This document shows, piece after piece, positions 9,010-17,313 of a stretch of DNA of 32,607 bases. Origin of the DNA: Pseudomonadales bacterium (GTDB lineage Bacteria > Pseudomonadota > Gammaproteobacteria > Pseudomonadales > Azotimanducaceae); contig JADHNI010000043.1 of the NCBI GenBank assembly GCA_016779585.1, positions 1 to 32,607 on the forward strand, in the 5' to 3' direction. The first letter of the stretch is position 1; every line of letters begins with the position of its first letter. The translations under genes and the position numbers were made by a program. Below the pieces are notes generated by a model that ran no database searches, was not told the origin of the DNA, and worked only from the letters and a program-made list of their open reading frames with translations.

Positions 9010-9804
9010 ATGAACAAGCAACTGCCCATTGAGTTTATTTATCAGCTGTTCTCACTGATTATCGCGATCATCCTTGTCCATGCGATCTATGTTTCGATCA
9101 TCCGTCCGAACGCAACGGCGGTGCTTGAAGAACAGGCCCTGGAGATGAGCGTAAACCCGGATTATGTCCCGGAAAGATCTGCCTACGTGGTGATTCGCGA
9201 TTTCGAACAGGAAACCTGCCTGATCCTGATGCTGTGGGCCATGTCACTCATGGGATACAAGGCCTGGCAGAACGCCCGCGAACGACAGGTGCTGCAACTG
9301 GACCTGGTGCCCCTGACCCCGGGGACCAGCATACTGCCGGAAGACACGCGGGAATATTCCCGACCAATCCAGGCACTGCCTGAGGAGCAGCAGGGTTACC
9401 TCTTGCCGCGCGCGCTGCTGACAGCACTGCACCGTTTCCGCTCAACACGCAATATTCAGGATGTCTCCAATGCCATTCGCGCCATTGTTGAATCCGAATC
9501 TGAACGTCTGGACTCAGAGCTTTCCATGATCCGCTACATCGCCTGGGCCATTCCTTCTATCGGCTTCCTCGGCACTGTTCGTGGTATCGGCCAGGCACTG
9601 GGCCAGGCACATCAGGCGGTTGAAGGAGATATCTCCGCCGTAACCCAATCACTGGGGGTAGCTTTCAACTCGACATTTGTCGCGCTGCTCATCAGCATTG
9701 TCATCATGTTCCTCATGCATCAGCTGCAGCTCGCCCAGGAAAGACTGGCGCTGGATGCTGAGGAATACTGCGATGTTCGGCTGGTCCGGCATCTGCAGAC
9801 ATAA
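9010..9804 (+). CDS. MotA/TolQ/ExbB-type proton-channel family protein
   Basis: The protein has 264 residues with membrane helices at about 8-31, 69-86, 174-192 and 215-236. The third carries the family signature (AIPSIGFLGTVRGIGQAL, 180-197) and the fourth the matching AFNSTFVALLIS, whose Thr222 occupies the place of the conserved pore Thr. Family members form pentamers around a dimeric B subunit and use ion flow to drive motion of that subunit. A strong AAAGGAA lies before the start. No separate ExbD, TolR or MotB gene is present; the two downstream vWA proteins with an Asp-bearing N-terminal helix are the likely B subunits (inference). The loop of about 90 residues between helices 2 and 3 would be cytoplasmic, as in this family. 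Confidence 0.9.
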   Translation: MNKQLPIEFIYQLFSLIIAIILVHAIYVSIIRPNATAVLEEQALEMSVNPDYVPERSAYVVIRDFEQETCLILMLWAMSLMGYKAWQNARERQVLQLDLVPLTPGTSILPEDTREYSRPIQALPEEQQGYLLPRALLTALHRFRSTRNIQDVSNAIRAIVESESERLDSELSMIRYIAWAIPSIGFLGTVRGIGQALGQAHQAVEGDISAVTQSLGVAFNSTFVALLISIVIMFLMHQLQLAQERLALDAEEYCDVRLVRHLQT

Positions 9805-9818
9805 ACCAGGAGTCCTCG

Positions 9819-11135
9819 GTGAGTATCGCAGTTTTCAACATTAACGATGCAGGTATCCAGGTTTCCGTCGATGGAGATCTCATCAGAACCAGCCCGGGAT
9901 ACGCCGTCCTGGACGGCAGCAACCTGCTGACTGGTGAAGAAGCCAGCCAGAACGCAAAGCTGCTTCCGCGCTGGACGAACAACCGGTTCTGGAGTCAGTT
10001 GAACGTTAACCCGCTGCCTAACGGCAACAACCAGATTCGCCATCATGCCGACCTTGCCTTCGCGCATCTCGAAGCACTCTGGCAACCTATTGCGGCCAGC
10101 GTTGAATCAGCGGTGTTCGTGGTACCCGGATACTACGGAAACGACAACCTCGGGCTCCTGCTCGGCATGTCCGAGGAAGCGTCAATCCCGGTTCGCGGCA
10201 TTGTTGACAGCTCCATTATCCAGGCGGCTGACCTACCCCTCAGGAAAACCGTCCTGCATCTCGATATTCACCTGCACAGCATCACCCTGACCAACATCAG
10301 CAACACCGGAACACTCGCCCGGAGAGACGTTAAAACTGTCATAGAAAGCGGCTTCTTCACACTGCTTGATCGCTGGTCAAACATCATCGCCGATCAGTTC
10401 ATTCAAACAACCAGATTCGACCCAATGCATAATGCCGACACTGAACAGCAGCTGTTCAACAAGCTGCCGGCATGGATCGTGGCGCTCAGCGAGGTGAACG
10501 CTCACCCGATATCCCTGAATGCGGGAGATACCGAACACTCCGTCAGCATTTCCAACGACAGCCTGCTCAAAGCCTGCGCATCGATATATCCTCAAATCGT
10601 CCAGGCAATCCGGAATGAGGTTCCCGCCGGTGAGACTGCCACCCTGTTGGTCTCTCATCGCTTCACTGGTTTTCCCGGCCTTAAGAACTCGCTTGGTCTT
10701 ATCAATAATGTTGAGGTCGTTGACCTTGCGGAACTGAAAGCCATCGGTTCTGCTTCCGTTCACCAGGGTGAAATTGTCGTCAGCGACGGCCCCGTGCAAC
10801 ACGTACTTCAGATAAGCGCCGGCAGCGAGCAGTCTTCCCTCGCCACCATGCCATCAAGCGCTCAGGCAACACACCTGCTCTGGCAACACAGGGCATTCGC
10901 CATCGGTACAGGCATCAAGTTGGGTGACGATCTGAGTGAGGGACCTCGAGCGACAGACAATCCGGTCTGCACGCTGTATCGAAGAAACCAGCAGCTGGTT
11001 CTGGAAACGCACCGCGAGGGTGCCGTCCAGCTGAACGGTATCGAGGCCAAAAACCAGGAGACGGTCAATCTGGGCGACATTCTTACCATCGGCAGTCAGC
11101 CACTCACCGTTATTTCGGTGACCAGCGATGGCTAA
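9819..11135 (+). CDS. Putative actin/Hsp70-fold protein with C-terminal FHA-like domain
   Basis: The protein has 438 residues and starts with GTG, preceded by CCAGGAG at the usual distance; no nearby ATG gives a complete N-terminus. Residues 1-335 look like a divergent actin/Hsp70-type ATPase: an N-terminal strand pair (AVFNINDAGIQVSVDG), a middle AVFVVPGYYGNDN and IPVRGIVDSSIIQAADL as in Hsp70-like proteins, and a later strand (LHLDIHLHSITLTNIS). The phosphate-binding loops are weakly kept, so ATP use is uncertain. Residues 350-435 resemble an FHA domain (FAIGTGIKLG, REGAVQLNG, VNLGDILTIG), which in other proteins binds phosphothreonine. No signal peptide or membrane helix, so it is cytoplasmic. 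It overlaps the next gene by 8 bases. Family assignment comes from pattern only and is moderate. Confidence 0.7.
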   Translation: MSIAVFNINDAGIQVSVDGDLIRTSPGYAVLDGSNLLTGEEASQNAKLLPRWTNNRFWSQLNVNPLPNGNNQIRHHADLAFAHLEALWQPIAASVESAVFVVPGYYGNDNLGLLLGMSEEASIPVRGIVDSSIIQAADLPLRKTVLHLDIHLHSITLTNISNTGTLARRDVKTVIESGFFTLLDRWSNIIADQFIQTTRFDPMHNADTEQQLFNKLPAWIVALSEVNAHPISLNAGDTEHSVSISNDSLLKACASIYPQIVQAIRNEVPAGETATLLVSHRFTGFPGLKNSLGLINNVEVVDLAELKAIGSASVHQGEIVVSDGPVQHVLQISAGSEQSSLATMPSSAQATHLLWQHRAFAIGTGIKLGDDLSEGPRATDNPVCTLYRRNQQLVLETHREGAVQLNGIEAKNQETVNLGDILTIGSQPLTVISVTSDG

Positions 11136-12222
11136 AAGACGGGATTTCAACGTCTTCAGTCTTTCATTCCTGGACATCATGTCCTGCGGTTTCGGTGCCG
11201 TCATCCTGATTTACATCATCATCAATCACGCGACGGAAACCACGAGCCAGGAAGTCAACGCACAACTGCTTGCCGAAATTAAGCGCTATGAAGAACAGGT
11301 TAAAGACGCCCAGGAAAATCTCATCATCCTGAAGAACACGGCCGATGAGCAGGAAGACGAGATCGTCACAACAGAGGAAATGGCCAGGCGACTCGTGGAA
11401 ACGATTAAGGCAATGGAAGCGGAACTGGCTGTGCTGCTGGAAGATGGCGCCAGCAAGGACGAAAGCATCGAGGACCTGAAATCGGAGCTGAAAGACCTGG
11501 AACTGGAGGCTGCAAACCTTGAGGGAGCAGTGTCCGCTGATGAAACAGTGGGTACCGCCCTGCGGACCATCGTGGGTGAAGGCGACCGGCAATACCTGAC
11601 CGGCATGAAAGTTGGTGGGCAGCACATCCTGATCCTGCTCGATGCGTCCGCCAGCATGCTGGACAATACCATCGTCAACGTTATTCGCCGCCGCAACCTT
11701 TCTGATGAACAGAAACTGGCGTCGCCGAAGTGGCAGCGAGCTATCGCAACCGTGGAGTGGATTACCGCGAATATGCCAAAGGATGCCAATTTCCAGTTGT
11801 TCACCTTTAACGCTGACACCCAACCCGCCCTGGAAGGCACCGAGGGTTCCTGGTTGCGCGCTGCTGAACGTGAGGACACCGATGGTGTCATTAAATCCAT
11901 CAGCGAGACCATACCCACCGGTGGCACTTCGCTGCACAACGCTTTCTCGCTGGCGCGGAACCTTGAACCACAACCGGACAACATATTCCTGATCGTCGAC
12001 AGCCTGCCCACCATGGGCGTGGAAGCTCCAAGGAGGAGCGTGATCGAATCCCGCGATCGGGTTGAGCTGTTCAGCCGCAGCCTGGAACTGTTACCAAACG
12101 CGAGCCCGGTCAATGTCATTCTCTTCCCCATGGAAGGTGATCCTATTGCGGCACCTTCCTACTGGAAGCTTGCACAGGTGACCGGCGGATCATTCCTGTC
12201 GCCCCCGGAGGACTGGCCATGA
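11128..12222 (+). CDS. Membrane-anchored vWA-domain protein with ExbD/MotB-like N-terminus (copy 1)
   Basis: The protein has 364 residues. A single N-terminal membrane helix contains the block SLSFLDIMSCGFGAVIL (11-27), with Asp16 at the helix start as in ExbD, TolR and MotB. A coiled coil covers about 40-135. A vWA domain starts near 165: the MIDAS motif is DASAS (Asp172, Ser174, Ser176), with Thr267 in GGTSL and Asp291 in IVDS as the other likely metal ligands. It overlaps the preceding gene by 8 bases and the next by 4 (ATGA). The same N-terminal block recurs in the next protein, so the two arose by duplication or share a required contact. I infer that it is a B-type subunit of the MotA/ExbB-like channel, with a periplasmic vWA domain that binds a partner through Mg2+. 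Confidence 0.88.
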   Translation: MAKRRDFNVFSLSFLDIMSCGFGAVILIYIIINHATETTSQEVNAQLLAEIKRYEEQVKDAQENLIILKNTADEQEDEIVTTEEMARRLVETIKAMEAELAVLLEDGASKDESIEDLKSELKDLELEAANLEGAVSADETVGTALRTIVGEGDRQYLTGMKVGGQHILILLDASASMLDNTIVNVIRRRNLSDEQKLASPKWQRAIATVEWITANMPKDANFQLFTFNADTQPALEGTEGSWLRAAEREDTDGVIKSISETIPTGGTSLHNAFSLARNLEPQPDNIFLIVDSLPTMGVEAPRRSVIESRDRVELFSRSLELLPNASPVNVILFPMEGDPIAAPSYWKLAQVTGGSFLSPPEDWP

Positions 12223-13226
12223 AGATGTCACGAAGAGAAATCGAGGGTGTCAGCCTCTCCTTCCTTGATGTCATCAGCTGCGGATTCGGCGCCATCATCC
12301 TGTTACTGGTCCTGACCAAGGTGTTTGAGCCGGTCGTGATCGAAGACACCATCACCAATCTGGAGGGGTACCTTGCGGACCTGCAGCAGGACCTGTTTGA
12401 TCTCAGGGGTGAAGCGCGGGACCTGAACCGGAATATGATCCGAAAGGAAGACCAGCAACAGGAGCAGATTGTGCGTCTCGCGGAGCTGCGTGCAGAATTG
12501 TCGGCTCTTCAGGCGGAACACAAGAAAACGCTCGACAAGACGCGCATTTCAACCGAAATCGAGGGTCAGCTGGCCGAGGCGAAACAGTCGCTGACTGATG
12601 AAATGGAAACGTTGCTGGCTGACTATAAACGTGCAGCAGGTGACGACAAAATCGGCGGTATCCCGGTAGACAGCGAGTATGTCATCTTCATCATCGACAC
12701 CAGTGGCAGTATGTACAATTACGCCTGGCCGCTGGTCTTGCAGAAAGTCGCAGAAACCCTGGAAGTGTATCCGCGCCTCAAAGGCATCCAGGTCATGAAC
12801 GATATGGGCAACTACATGTTCACGCAGTATGCGGGTGCCTGGATACCGGACACGGATGCCAGAAGACGCGCAATTATAGAGCGCTTGCGATCATGGAACG
12901 TCTTTTCAAATTCGTCCCCCGTGGAAGGCATCACCCGCGCAATCAGCACCTACTACCGACCGGGACGCAAAATCAGCCTGTACGTGTTTGGGGATGAATT
13001 CAGCGGACGTTCAATTCAGCGTGTGGTCGATACCGTTGACCGGATTAATCGCACCAATGCACAGGGTGAAAGACTGGTCAGGATCCATGGGGTTGGATTC
13101 CCGGTTCAGTTCGCCAACCCACCCCGCTACCAGGACACCGGGATCAAGTTCTCGATCCTGATGCGCGAGTTATGCGCGAGGAACGGTGGAACTTTCGTCG
13201 GCCTGAATGATTTCAGGACCTTTTAG
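12219..13226 (+). CDS. Membrane-anchored vWA-domain protein with ExbD/MotB-like N-terminus (copy 2)
   Basis: The protein has 335 residues built like its upstream neighbour: VSLSFLDVISCGFGAII at 11-27 with Asp17, one membrane helix to about 35, a coiled coil at about 42-140, then a vWA domain from about 153. The MIDAS motif is the classical DTSGS (Asp160, Ser162, Ser164). The third strand VFGDEFSG may supply another metal ligand. The vWA part differs strongly from copy 1, so a heteromeric pair binding different partners is plausible. It overlaps the preceding gene by 4 bases and ends the operon; its stop overlaps tail to tail with the DUF4139 gene on the other strand. Function is inferred from architecture and operon position. 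Confidence 0.88.
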   Translation: MKMSRREIEGVSLSFLDVISCGFGAIILLLVLTKVFEPVVIEDTITNLEGYLADLQQDLFDLRGEARDLNRNMIRKEDQQQEQIVRLAELRAELSALQAEHKKTLDKTRISTEIEGQLAEAKQSLTDEMETLLADYKRAAGDDKIGGIPVDSEYVIFIIDTSGSMYNYAWPLVLQKVAETLEVYPRLKGIQVMNDMGNYMFTQYAGAWIPDTDARRRAIIERLRSWNVFSNSSPVEGITRAISTYYRPGRKISLYVFGDEFSGRSIQRVVDTVDRINRTNAQGERLVRIHGVGFPVQFANPPRYQDTGIKFSILMRELCARNGGTFVGLNDFRTF

Positions 13227-14623
13227 TAATTGATCCTGACCTCGTAACTGACGCTGGCCCTGCCACCGGCGGGCACTTTCAGCTTGAACTCATAAGTAGT
13301 GCTATCCGTCCTGCTGCCTTTCTGGCTCTGGTTTACCACTTCCCAATCTCCTGACATCTTCTCTTCCAGGATTACGGTCTCGCTGGTCTTTTTCGAGTTC
13401 GCCACCTCAATTTCGTAAGCCACCTGAACGCTGCGATCACCCAGGCGTCGGAACGTGGTCTGTTTACGAGTAGCCGAGAGGTCAAATGCCCTGCCGATCA
13501 TGACATCAACTTCACCACCTGCCCGGGTATGTGCCACCCTGTTCTCACCGATAAAAGTTTCACCACCATCACGATTTTCATAGACCCGGATGTTCCCCGC
13601 AGGCAGCGGTTCGTCGAGCTTGTTCCCCTTCGCATTCCCAAAACTGATCCAGACCTCCGGCGAAACTTCCTGGCGAGACTGGTTGCCATAATTCGTCGCT
13701 ATACCCGTCACTTTATAAACACGATCAAAAGTAATGCCCTCGGCCTGGATCAAGCGAAGCTGCGTTGTATCGTTCTTCTTGAGCGTCACCTGACCGGGAA
13801 AATCATAGGCATGATAATCGCCGACAGGACTCTGTTTCATCATCGGCACACTGGCGGAGGCATCCATGGCATAAGCACGCTCCTGCATCATGACCGGTGT
13901 ATGCCTGGGCACGCGATTTAATTCGCCCGCCACGAGCCTAAGGTTTTGCACCTCAAAATCTGTACCACTCTGGTTGCGCAGTGTGACCCATCCGTCCAGC
14001 TCCGCTTTGCTGCCAAGCGTCAGGGCGTAATCTGCCTCCCAGCTCATCCCGGACGCGTGATAACGCACACTGATTTCCTGGGTTCCGTTTTTCTCATTTG
14101 CACCCCGGAAAACCAGGGCGGGCGAAGTCTGCAGGCCCTCAGGCAGATAGGGCAGCGAGATGGTGCCCTCTGGTTCAACCTCAATAACATCACCGAACTG
14201 GACGATCTCGGGATTCAGTGAGAGCAGGATGCCCTCCCGCAACACTTTCTCGTATCCATGTTCACGCAGCAGGAACCGACTGTACTTCAACTTCCTACCC
14301 ACGAATCTCTCCAGCAGTGTCTGCCGGTTCAGCAGGTCAAATCGGTAATTCTGCTGAATAGCCTGGAAACCCCGTTTCTCAGAATGCAGCGACACCGTTG
14401 GCGGCAGAACCGTCATCGCCACGTCCGCAAAGTGCAGTTCAAGGTCCCCCTGGGGAAGATCATACGAACGGCGGTCATCAATAACCGCAAGATCATTATT
14501 GTAGACCGTCAATCCAAGGGAGATTCGGTGACCAACATCCAGCTCGAAATGTGCGGCAAATACACTCGATGCATACAAGCTGACAAGGCAGGTGAGAAAC
14601 GTGATCAGGAATCGAGACTTCAT
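13223..14623 (-). CDS. Exported DUF4139 domain protein
   Basis: The protein has 466 residues. A Sec signal peptide (MKSRFLITFLTCLVSLYASS) ends near VFA-AHF. The long beta-rich remainder matches DUF4139-type proteins, including SVRYHASGMSWEADYALTLG, DGWVTLRNQSGTDF and the terminal PAGGRASVSYEVRINY. The ATG at 14623 has AGAAGAG 5 bases upstream; a GTG at 14629 would leave no room for it. The biochemical role of the family is unknown; it is found in envelope proteins. The gene converges on the vWA operon with a 4-base overlap, so shared function is possible but not shown, and antisense interference between the two transcripts is conceivable. Confidence 0.85.
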   Translation of the reverse strand: MKSRFLITFLTCLVSLYASSVFAAHFELDVGHRISLGLTVYNNDLAVIDDRRSYDLPQGDLELHFADVAMTVLPPTVSLHSEKRGFQAIQQNYRFDLLNRQTLLERFVGRKLKYSRFLLREHGYEKVLREGILLSLNPEIVQFGDVIEVEPEGTISLPYLPEGLQTSPALVFRGANEKNGTQEISVRYHASGMSWEADYALTLGSKAELDGWVTLRNQSGTDFEVQNLRLVAGELNRVPRHTPVMMQERAYAMDASASVPMMKQSPVGDYHAYDFPGQVTLKKNDTTQLRLIQAEGITFDRVYKVTGIATNYGNQSRQEVSPEVWISFGNAKGNKLDEPLPAGNIRVYENRDGGETFIGENRVAHTRAGGEVDVMIGRAFDLSATRKQTTFRRLGDRSVQVAYEIEVANSKKTSETVILEEKMSGDWEVVNQSQKGSRTDSTTYEFKLKVPAGGRASVSYEVRINY

Positions 14624-14702
14624 AGGCACTCTTCTAAATTACTTTTGCAAACATCGCATATATCGGTCATTTTATCAGCCCTGACCGCTACGGATGTGAA
14701 CC

Positions 14703-15578
14703 ATGCCTAAACGACAGTTCGATCGCTCCGCAATGGACGTCGGCAACATCATTGCCCTGGAACATGTGAATGTCACGGTGCCGGACCAGGCCCTGGCTAC
14801 CTTTTTTTACGTCAATGTTCTCGGCTTCACCAGGGACCCCTACATTGACTGGGGCCCCTATAACGTCTGGGTAAATGCAGGCCGCCAGCAGTTTCACCTG
14901 CCAACGGCGAAACCACAGGTCCTGCGAGGGCTCATCGGCATTATGGTTCCCGACCTTGAAGCCCTGAACCAGCGACTTACCCATATGCGCAAACGCCTGG
15001 ACGGTACAGACTTCGAATTTGAAGTGAAAAAAAAGTTTACGGATATTACCTGTCCCTGGGGCAATCATTTGCGGGCACATGGTCCGGGCGGCTTTGGGGA
15101 GATGCAGCTGGGGCTACCCTATGTCGAGTTTCATGTGCCACAGGGCACAGCAAACGGCATCGGCAAGTTTTACCGCAAGGTCATGGGGTGTGAAGTTAAA
15201 CTCAACAAGATGAAAAACGTGTGTGAAGTTTCCGTGGGCCTCGAGCAGATTCTCCGGTTCAAGGAAATCCGGCGGCCTAAGCCCACCTACGATGGTCACC
15301 ACATCGCCATCTACGTCTCCAATTTCTCGGGACCACACAAGTACCTGAAAGAACACGGATTGATCACCGAAGAAAGTGATGAAAACCAGTATCGCTTCCA
15401 GACGATCGTGAACCCCGCGTCAGGCAAACCGTTGTTCGAGATTGAACACGAGGTCCGTTCACTGCATCACCCGATGTATCAACGTGCCCTGGTAAATCGC
15501 AACTCGGCGCAGACATTTTTTAACTACCAACGTGGCCGGGATGCCTACATGCCCGCAGATATTGAGAGCGCCGGCTGA
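14703..15578 (+). CDS. VOC-superfamily (glyoxalase/extradiol dioxygenase-fold) protein
   Basis: The protein has 291 residues with two VOC modules. The first opens with ALEHVNVTVPDQALATFFYV and His21 sits where the first metal ligand is usual. The second opens with LPYVEFHVPQG, followed by FYRKVMGCEV and HHIAIYVSNF, and closes with PLFEIEHEVRSL, whose Glu could be the last ligand. Members are metal-dependent lyases, isomerases or dioxygenases; the substrate cannot be read from the sequence. The C-terminal tail of about 40 residues is extra. It diverges from the DUF4139 gene across about 80 bases and is followed, 41 bases on, by a methyltransferase gene on the same strand. Confidence 0.85.
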   Translation: MPKRQFDRSAMDVGNIIALEHVNVTVPDQALATFFYVNVLGFTRDPYIDWGPYNVWVNAGRQQFHLPTAKPQVLRGLIGIMVPDLEALNQRLTHMRKRLDGTDFEFEVKKKFTDITCPWGNHLRAHGPGGFGEMQLGLPYVEFHVPQGTANGIGKFYRKVMGCEVKLNKMKNVCEVSVGLEQILRFKEIRRPKPTYDGHHIAIYVSNFSGPHKYLKEHGLITEESDENQYRFQTIVNPASGKPLFEIEHEVRSLHHPMYQRALVNRNSAQTFFNYQRGRDAYMPADIESAG

Positions 15579-15619
15579 TAGACTCACCTCACGAAGTTTC
15601 ATCCTGAAGAAATAAACCT

Positions 15620-16234
15620 ATGGCAACAGCAACCCACCGCCAGGCTTTAGGCCTGAAGATCCTGAATGGGAAACACCCTCGTGTCCGACAGCTCAAGCGC
15701 GATGGTTACGTGGCGGAGATACACGGCAACAAGTTCTGGAACTCCAGTTACCTGATCATGAGTTACCTGAAGAAACATCCACTGCCGAAGAAAACCCGGG
15801 TACTGGAAATTGGCTGTGGCTGGGGCTTGCTGGGAATCTATTGCAACAAGGAATTCGGCAACAAGGTGCACGGTATCGATGCAGACGAAAATGTGTTGCC
15901 CTACCTGGAGTTGCACGCAGAGATCAACAAGGCAAAGATGACTGGTGAAAAGAAGACCTTCAACCAGTTGACTGTTGACTACCTCAAGGACTTTGACGTC
16001 ATTCTCGGTGCGGACATCTGCTTCTGGGACGACATGACGAAACAACTGTACAAACTGATGGGCCGGGCCAGGAAAGCCGGCGTTAAACAGATCATGATTT
16101 CTGATCCGTGCCGGCCGCCATTTAACGAGCTTGCGGCAAAGTGCCAGGACAAACTGGAAGATGTCGAGTTAGTTGAGAAGTTCCTGAAGCGTCCGGTCAA
16201 CGCGTCAGGAGAAATTCTGATCGTAAGGCCCTAG
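15620..16234 (+). CDS. Class I SAM-dependent methyltransferase
   Basis: The protein has 204 residues. Motif I is VLEIGCGWGLLGIY (about 66-79), followed by the acidic residues GIDADE at the end of strand 2, and FDVILGADICFWDD as motif IV. This resembles the small protein-methyltransferase (METTL/methyltransferase-16) group, which modifies lysines or related targets; the target is unknown. A GAAGAAA precedes the ATG at a good distance. It ends with a 4-base tail-to-tail overlap on the Pcm-like gene. There is no signal peptide, so it is cytoplasmic. Confidence 0.85.
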   Translation: MATATHRQALGLKILNGKHPRVRQLKRDGYVAEIHGNKFWNSSYLIMSYLKKHPLPKKTRVLEIGCGWGLLGIYCNKEFGNKVHGIDADENVLPYLELHAEINKAKMTGEKKTFNQLTVDYLKDFDVILGADICFWDDMTKQLYKLMGRARKAGVKQIMISDPCRPPFNELAAKCQDKLEDVELVEKFLKRPVNASGEILIVRP

Positions 16235-16830
16235 CGAATATCGCGGGTTATCGGGACAAAACGAACCGAGAGCACATTCTCATTGATAAGTCCCTCCGGT
16301 CTGTTCTCAACCAGTTTGAGCTGCTGAACACCGCCGACCTCACCCACAGGCATCACCAGCCGCCCCCCGAGTCGCAGCTGACGCATCAGTGCGTCCGGTA
16401 TTTCAATTCCCGCTGCCGTGACAATGATGCCGTCAAAGGGAGCAACTTCCTCCCAGCCGAGTGTCCCGTCACCGTGGCGCACCGTCACATTGTCATAACC
16501 CAGCCGTTTTAACCTGGCAGCAGCTTCATCCGCCAGGGCACCAATGATCTCAACGGAGTACACCTGGTCCACCAGTTCGGCCAGCACAGCTGCCTGGTAT
16601 CCGGAACCGGTACCGAGTTCAAGGATGCGGTCACCCAGCCGAGGTTCAAGTAACTGGGTCATCAACGCAACAATGAGCGGCTGCGAAATGGTCTGCATTT
16701 CACCAATGGGTAGCGGGCGATTGTCATAGGCCTGCGGCTTGACTGAGTCCGGCACAAACTCATGCCGTGGCACGGCCTCCATGGCACGCCGTACCTTTTC
16801 TGTCATGGGCGCACCGGTAATGGCGCGCAT
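16231..16830 (-). CDS. pcm: Protein-L-isoaspartate O-methyltransferase-like enzyme, N-terminally split
   Basis: The protein has 199 residues with family hallmarks: [33 protein letters not shown], the SAM loop [25 protein letters not shown] and [10 protein letters not shown]. Members transfer a methyl group to isoaspartate residues and start their repair. The same frame continues upstream through a single TGA (16834-16836) into a Sec signal peptide with ATG at 16932, so the intact gene probably encoded an exported enzyme of 233 residues. The ATG at 16830 lies 3 bases after that stop (TGACAGATG) and could be a reinitiation start giving a cytoplasmic product. A CGA-to-TGA change or a sequencing error would both explain it. 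Identity of the catalytic part is secure; state of the gene is not. Confidence 0.85.
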   Translation of the reverse strand: MRAITGAPMTEKVRRAMEAVPRHEFVPDSVKPQAYDNRPLPIGEMQTISQPLIVALMTQLLEPRLGDRILELGTGSGYQAAVLAELVDQVYSVEIIGALADEAAARLKRLGYDNVTVRHGDGTLGWEEVAPFDGIIVTAAGIEIPDALMRQLRLGGRLVMPVGEVGGVQQLKLVENRPEGLINENVLSVRFVPITRDIR

Positions 16831-16833
16831 CTG

Positions 16834-16932
16834 TCAGTCTACCTCATCCAGCAGGACCATCTTTCCAGCCTCTTCCTGCGCGTTCAGCAAGAGTGGCATA
16901 AACAACACCAGGGGGAGCAGCATAGTTTTCAT
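16834..16932 (-). CDS. Detached signal peptide of the Pcm-like gene
   Basis: This 32-residue frame has a hydrophobic core and cleavage site ([20 protein letters not shown]) and then [11 protein letters not shown] before TGA. AGAG stands 7 bases upstream. It is in the same frame as the Pcm-like gene downstream, and the helix LLDEVD is what usually precedes the catalytic domain of exported Pcm-like proteins. I read it as the 5' end of a gene interrupted by one stop codon, though a short independent leader peptide cannot be excluded. Confidence 0.5.
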   Translation of the reverse strand: MKTMLLPLVLFMPLLLNAQEEAGKMVLLDEVD

Positions 16933-16980
16933 ATCAGCTCTTGCTATATCATCGACATGTTTCCCAAGTGCAGAACATTC

Positions 16981-17313
16981 ATGATTATCACGACGACCCA
17001 AACTGTCGAGGGCGCACGAATAGCGAAATACCTTGGCGTGATCACCGGCGAGGCCATCCTCGGCGCCAATATATTCCGGGATATCTTTGCATCCGTCCGG
17101 GATATTGTCGGTGGGCGGTCTGCCTCCTATGAACGCGAGCTGGGTAAAGCCAGGGAGATAGCGCTGGCTGAGCTGGAAGACTGGGCAGAAGAACTGGGTG
17201 CCAACGCTATGGTCGGTGTGGATATCGACTATGAAAGTTTCGGCCAGACCAACGGCATGATGATGGTCAGCGCAACCGGAACAGCGGTGGTTATCGAGAA
17301 GGTAACTCCCTAG
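16981..17313 (+). CDS. UPF0145 (YbjQ-like) heavy-metal-binding-fold protein
   Basis: The protein has 110 residues and follows the UPF0145 pattern through its length: [64 protein letters not shown] and [11 protein letters not shown]. The family forms a small pentamer or decamer of unknown role. The start at 16981 fits family length; in-frame ATG at 16957 would add eight residues, and neither has a clear ribosome binding site. It diverges from the Pcm-like gene across about 50 bases and overlaps the next gene tail to tail by 23 bases. Confidence 0.85.
   Translation: MIITTTQTVEGARIAKYLGVITGEAILGANIFRDIFASVRDIVGGRSASYERELGKAREIALAELEDWAEELGANAMVGVDIDYESFGQTNGMMMVSATGTAVVIEKVTP

Noticed and set aside
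11164-12131. Long minus-strand open frames opposite the first vWA gene
   Set aside because: The plus strand holds a MIDAS motif and operon overlaps; the opposite frames show no domain.
9010-13226. Zorya-type defence module (ZorA plus ZorB) or Tol-Pal/Ton system
   Set aside because: A MotA/ExbB-like protein is present, but there is no OmpA-domain ZorB, no ZorC/D/E, no TolA/B, Pal or TonB. The B-like proteins end in vWA domains.
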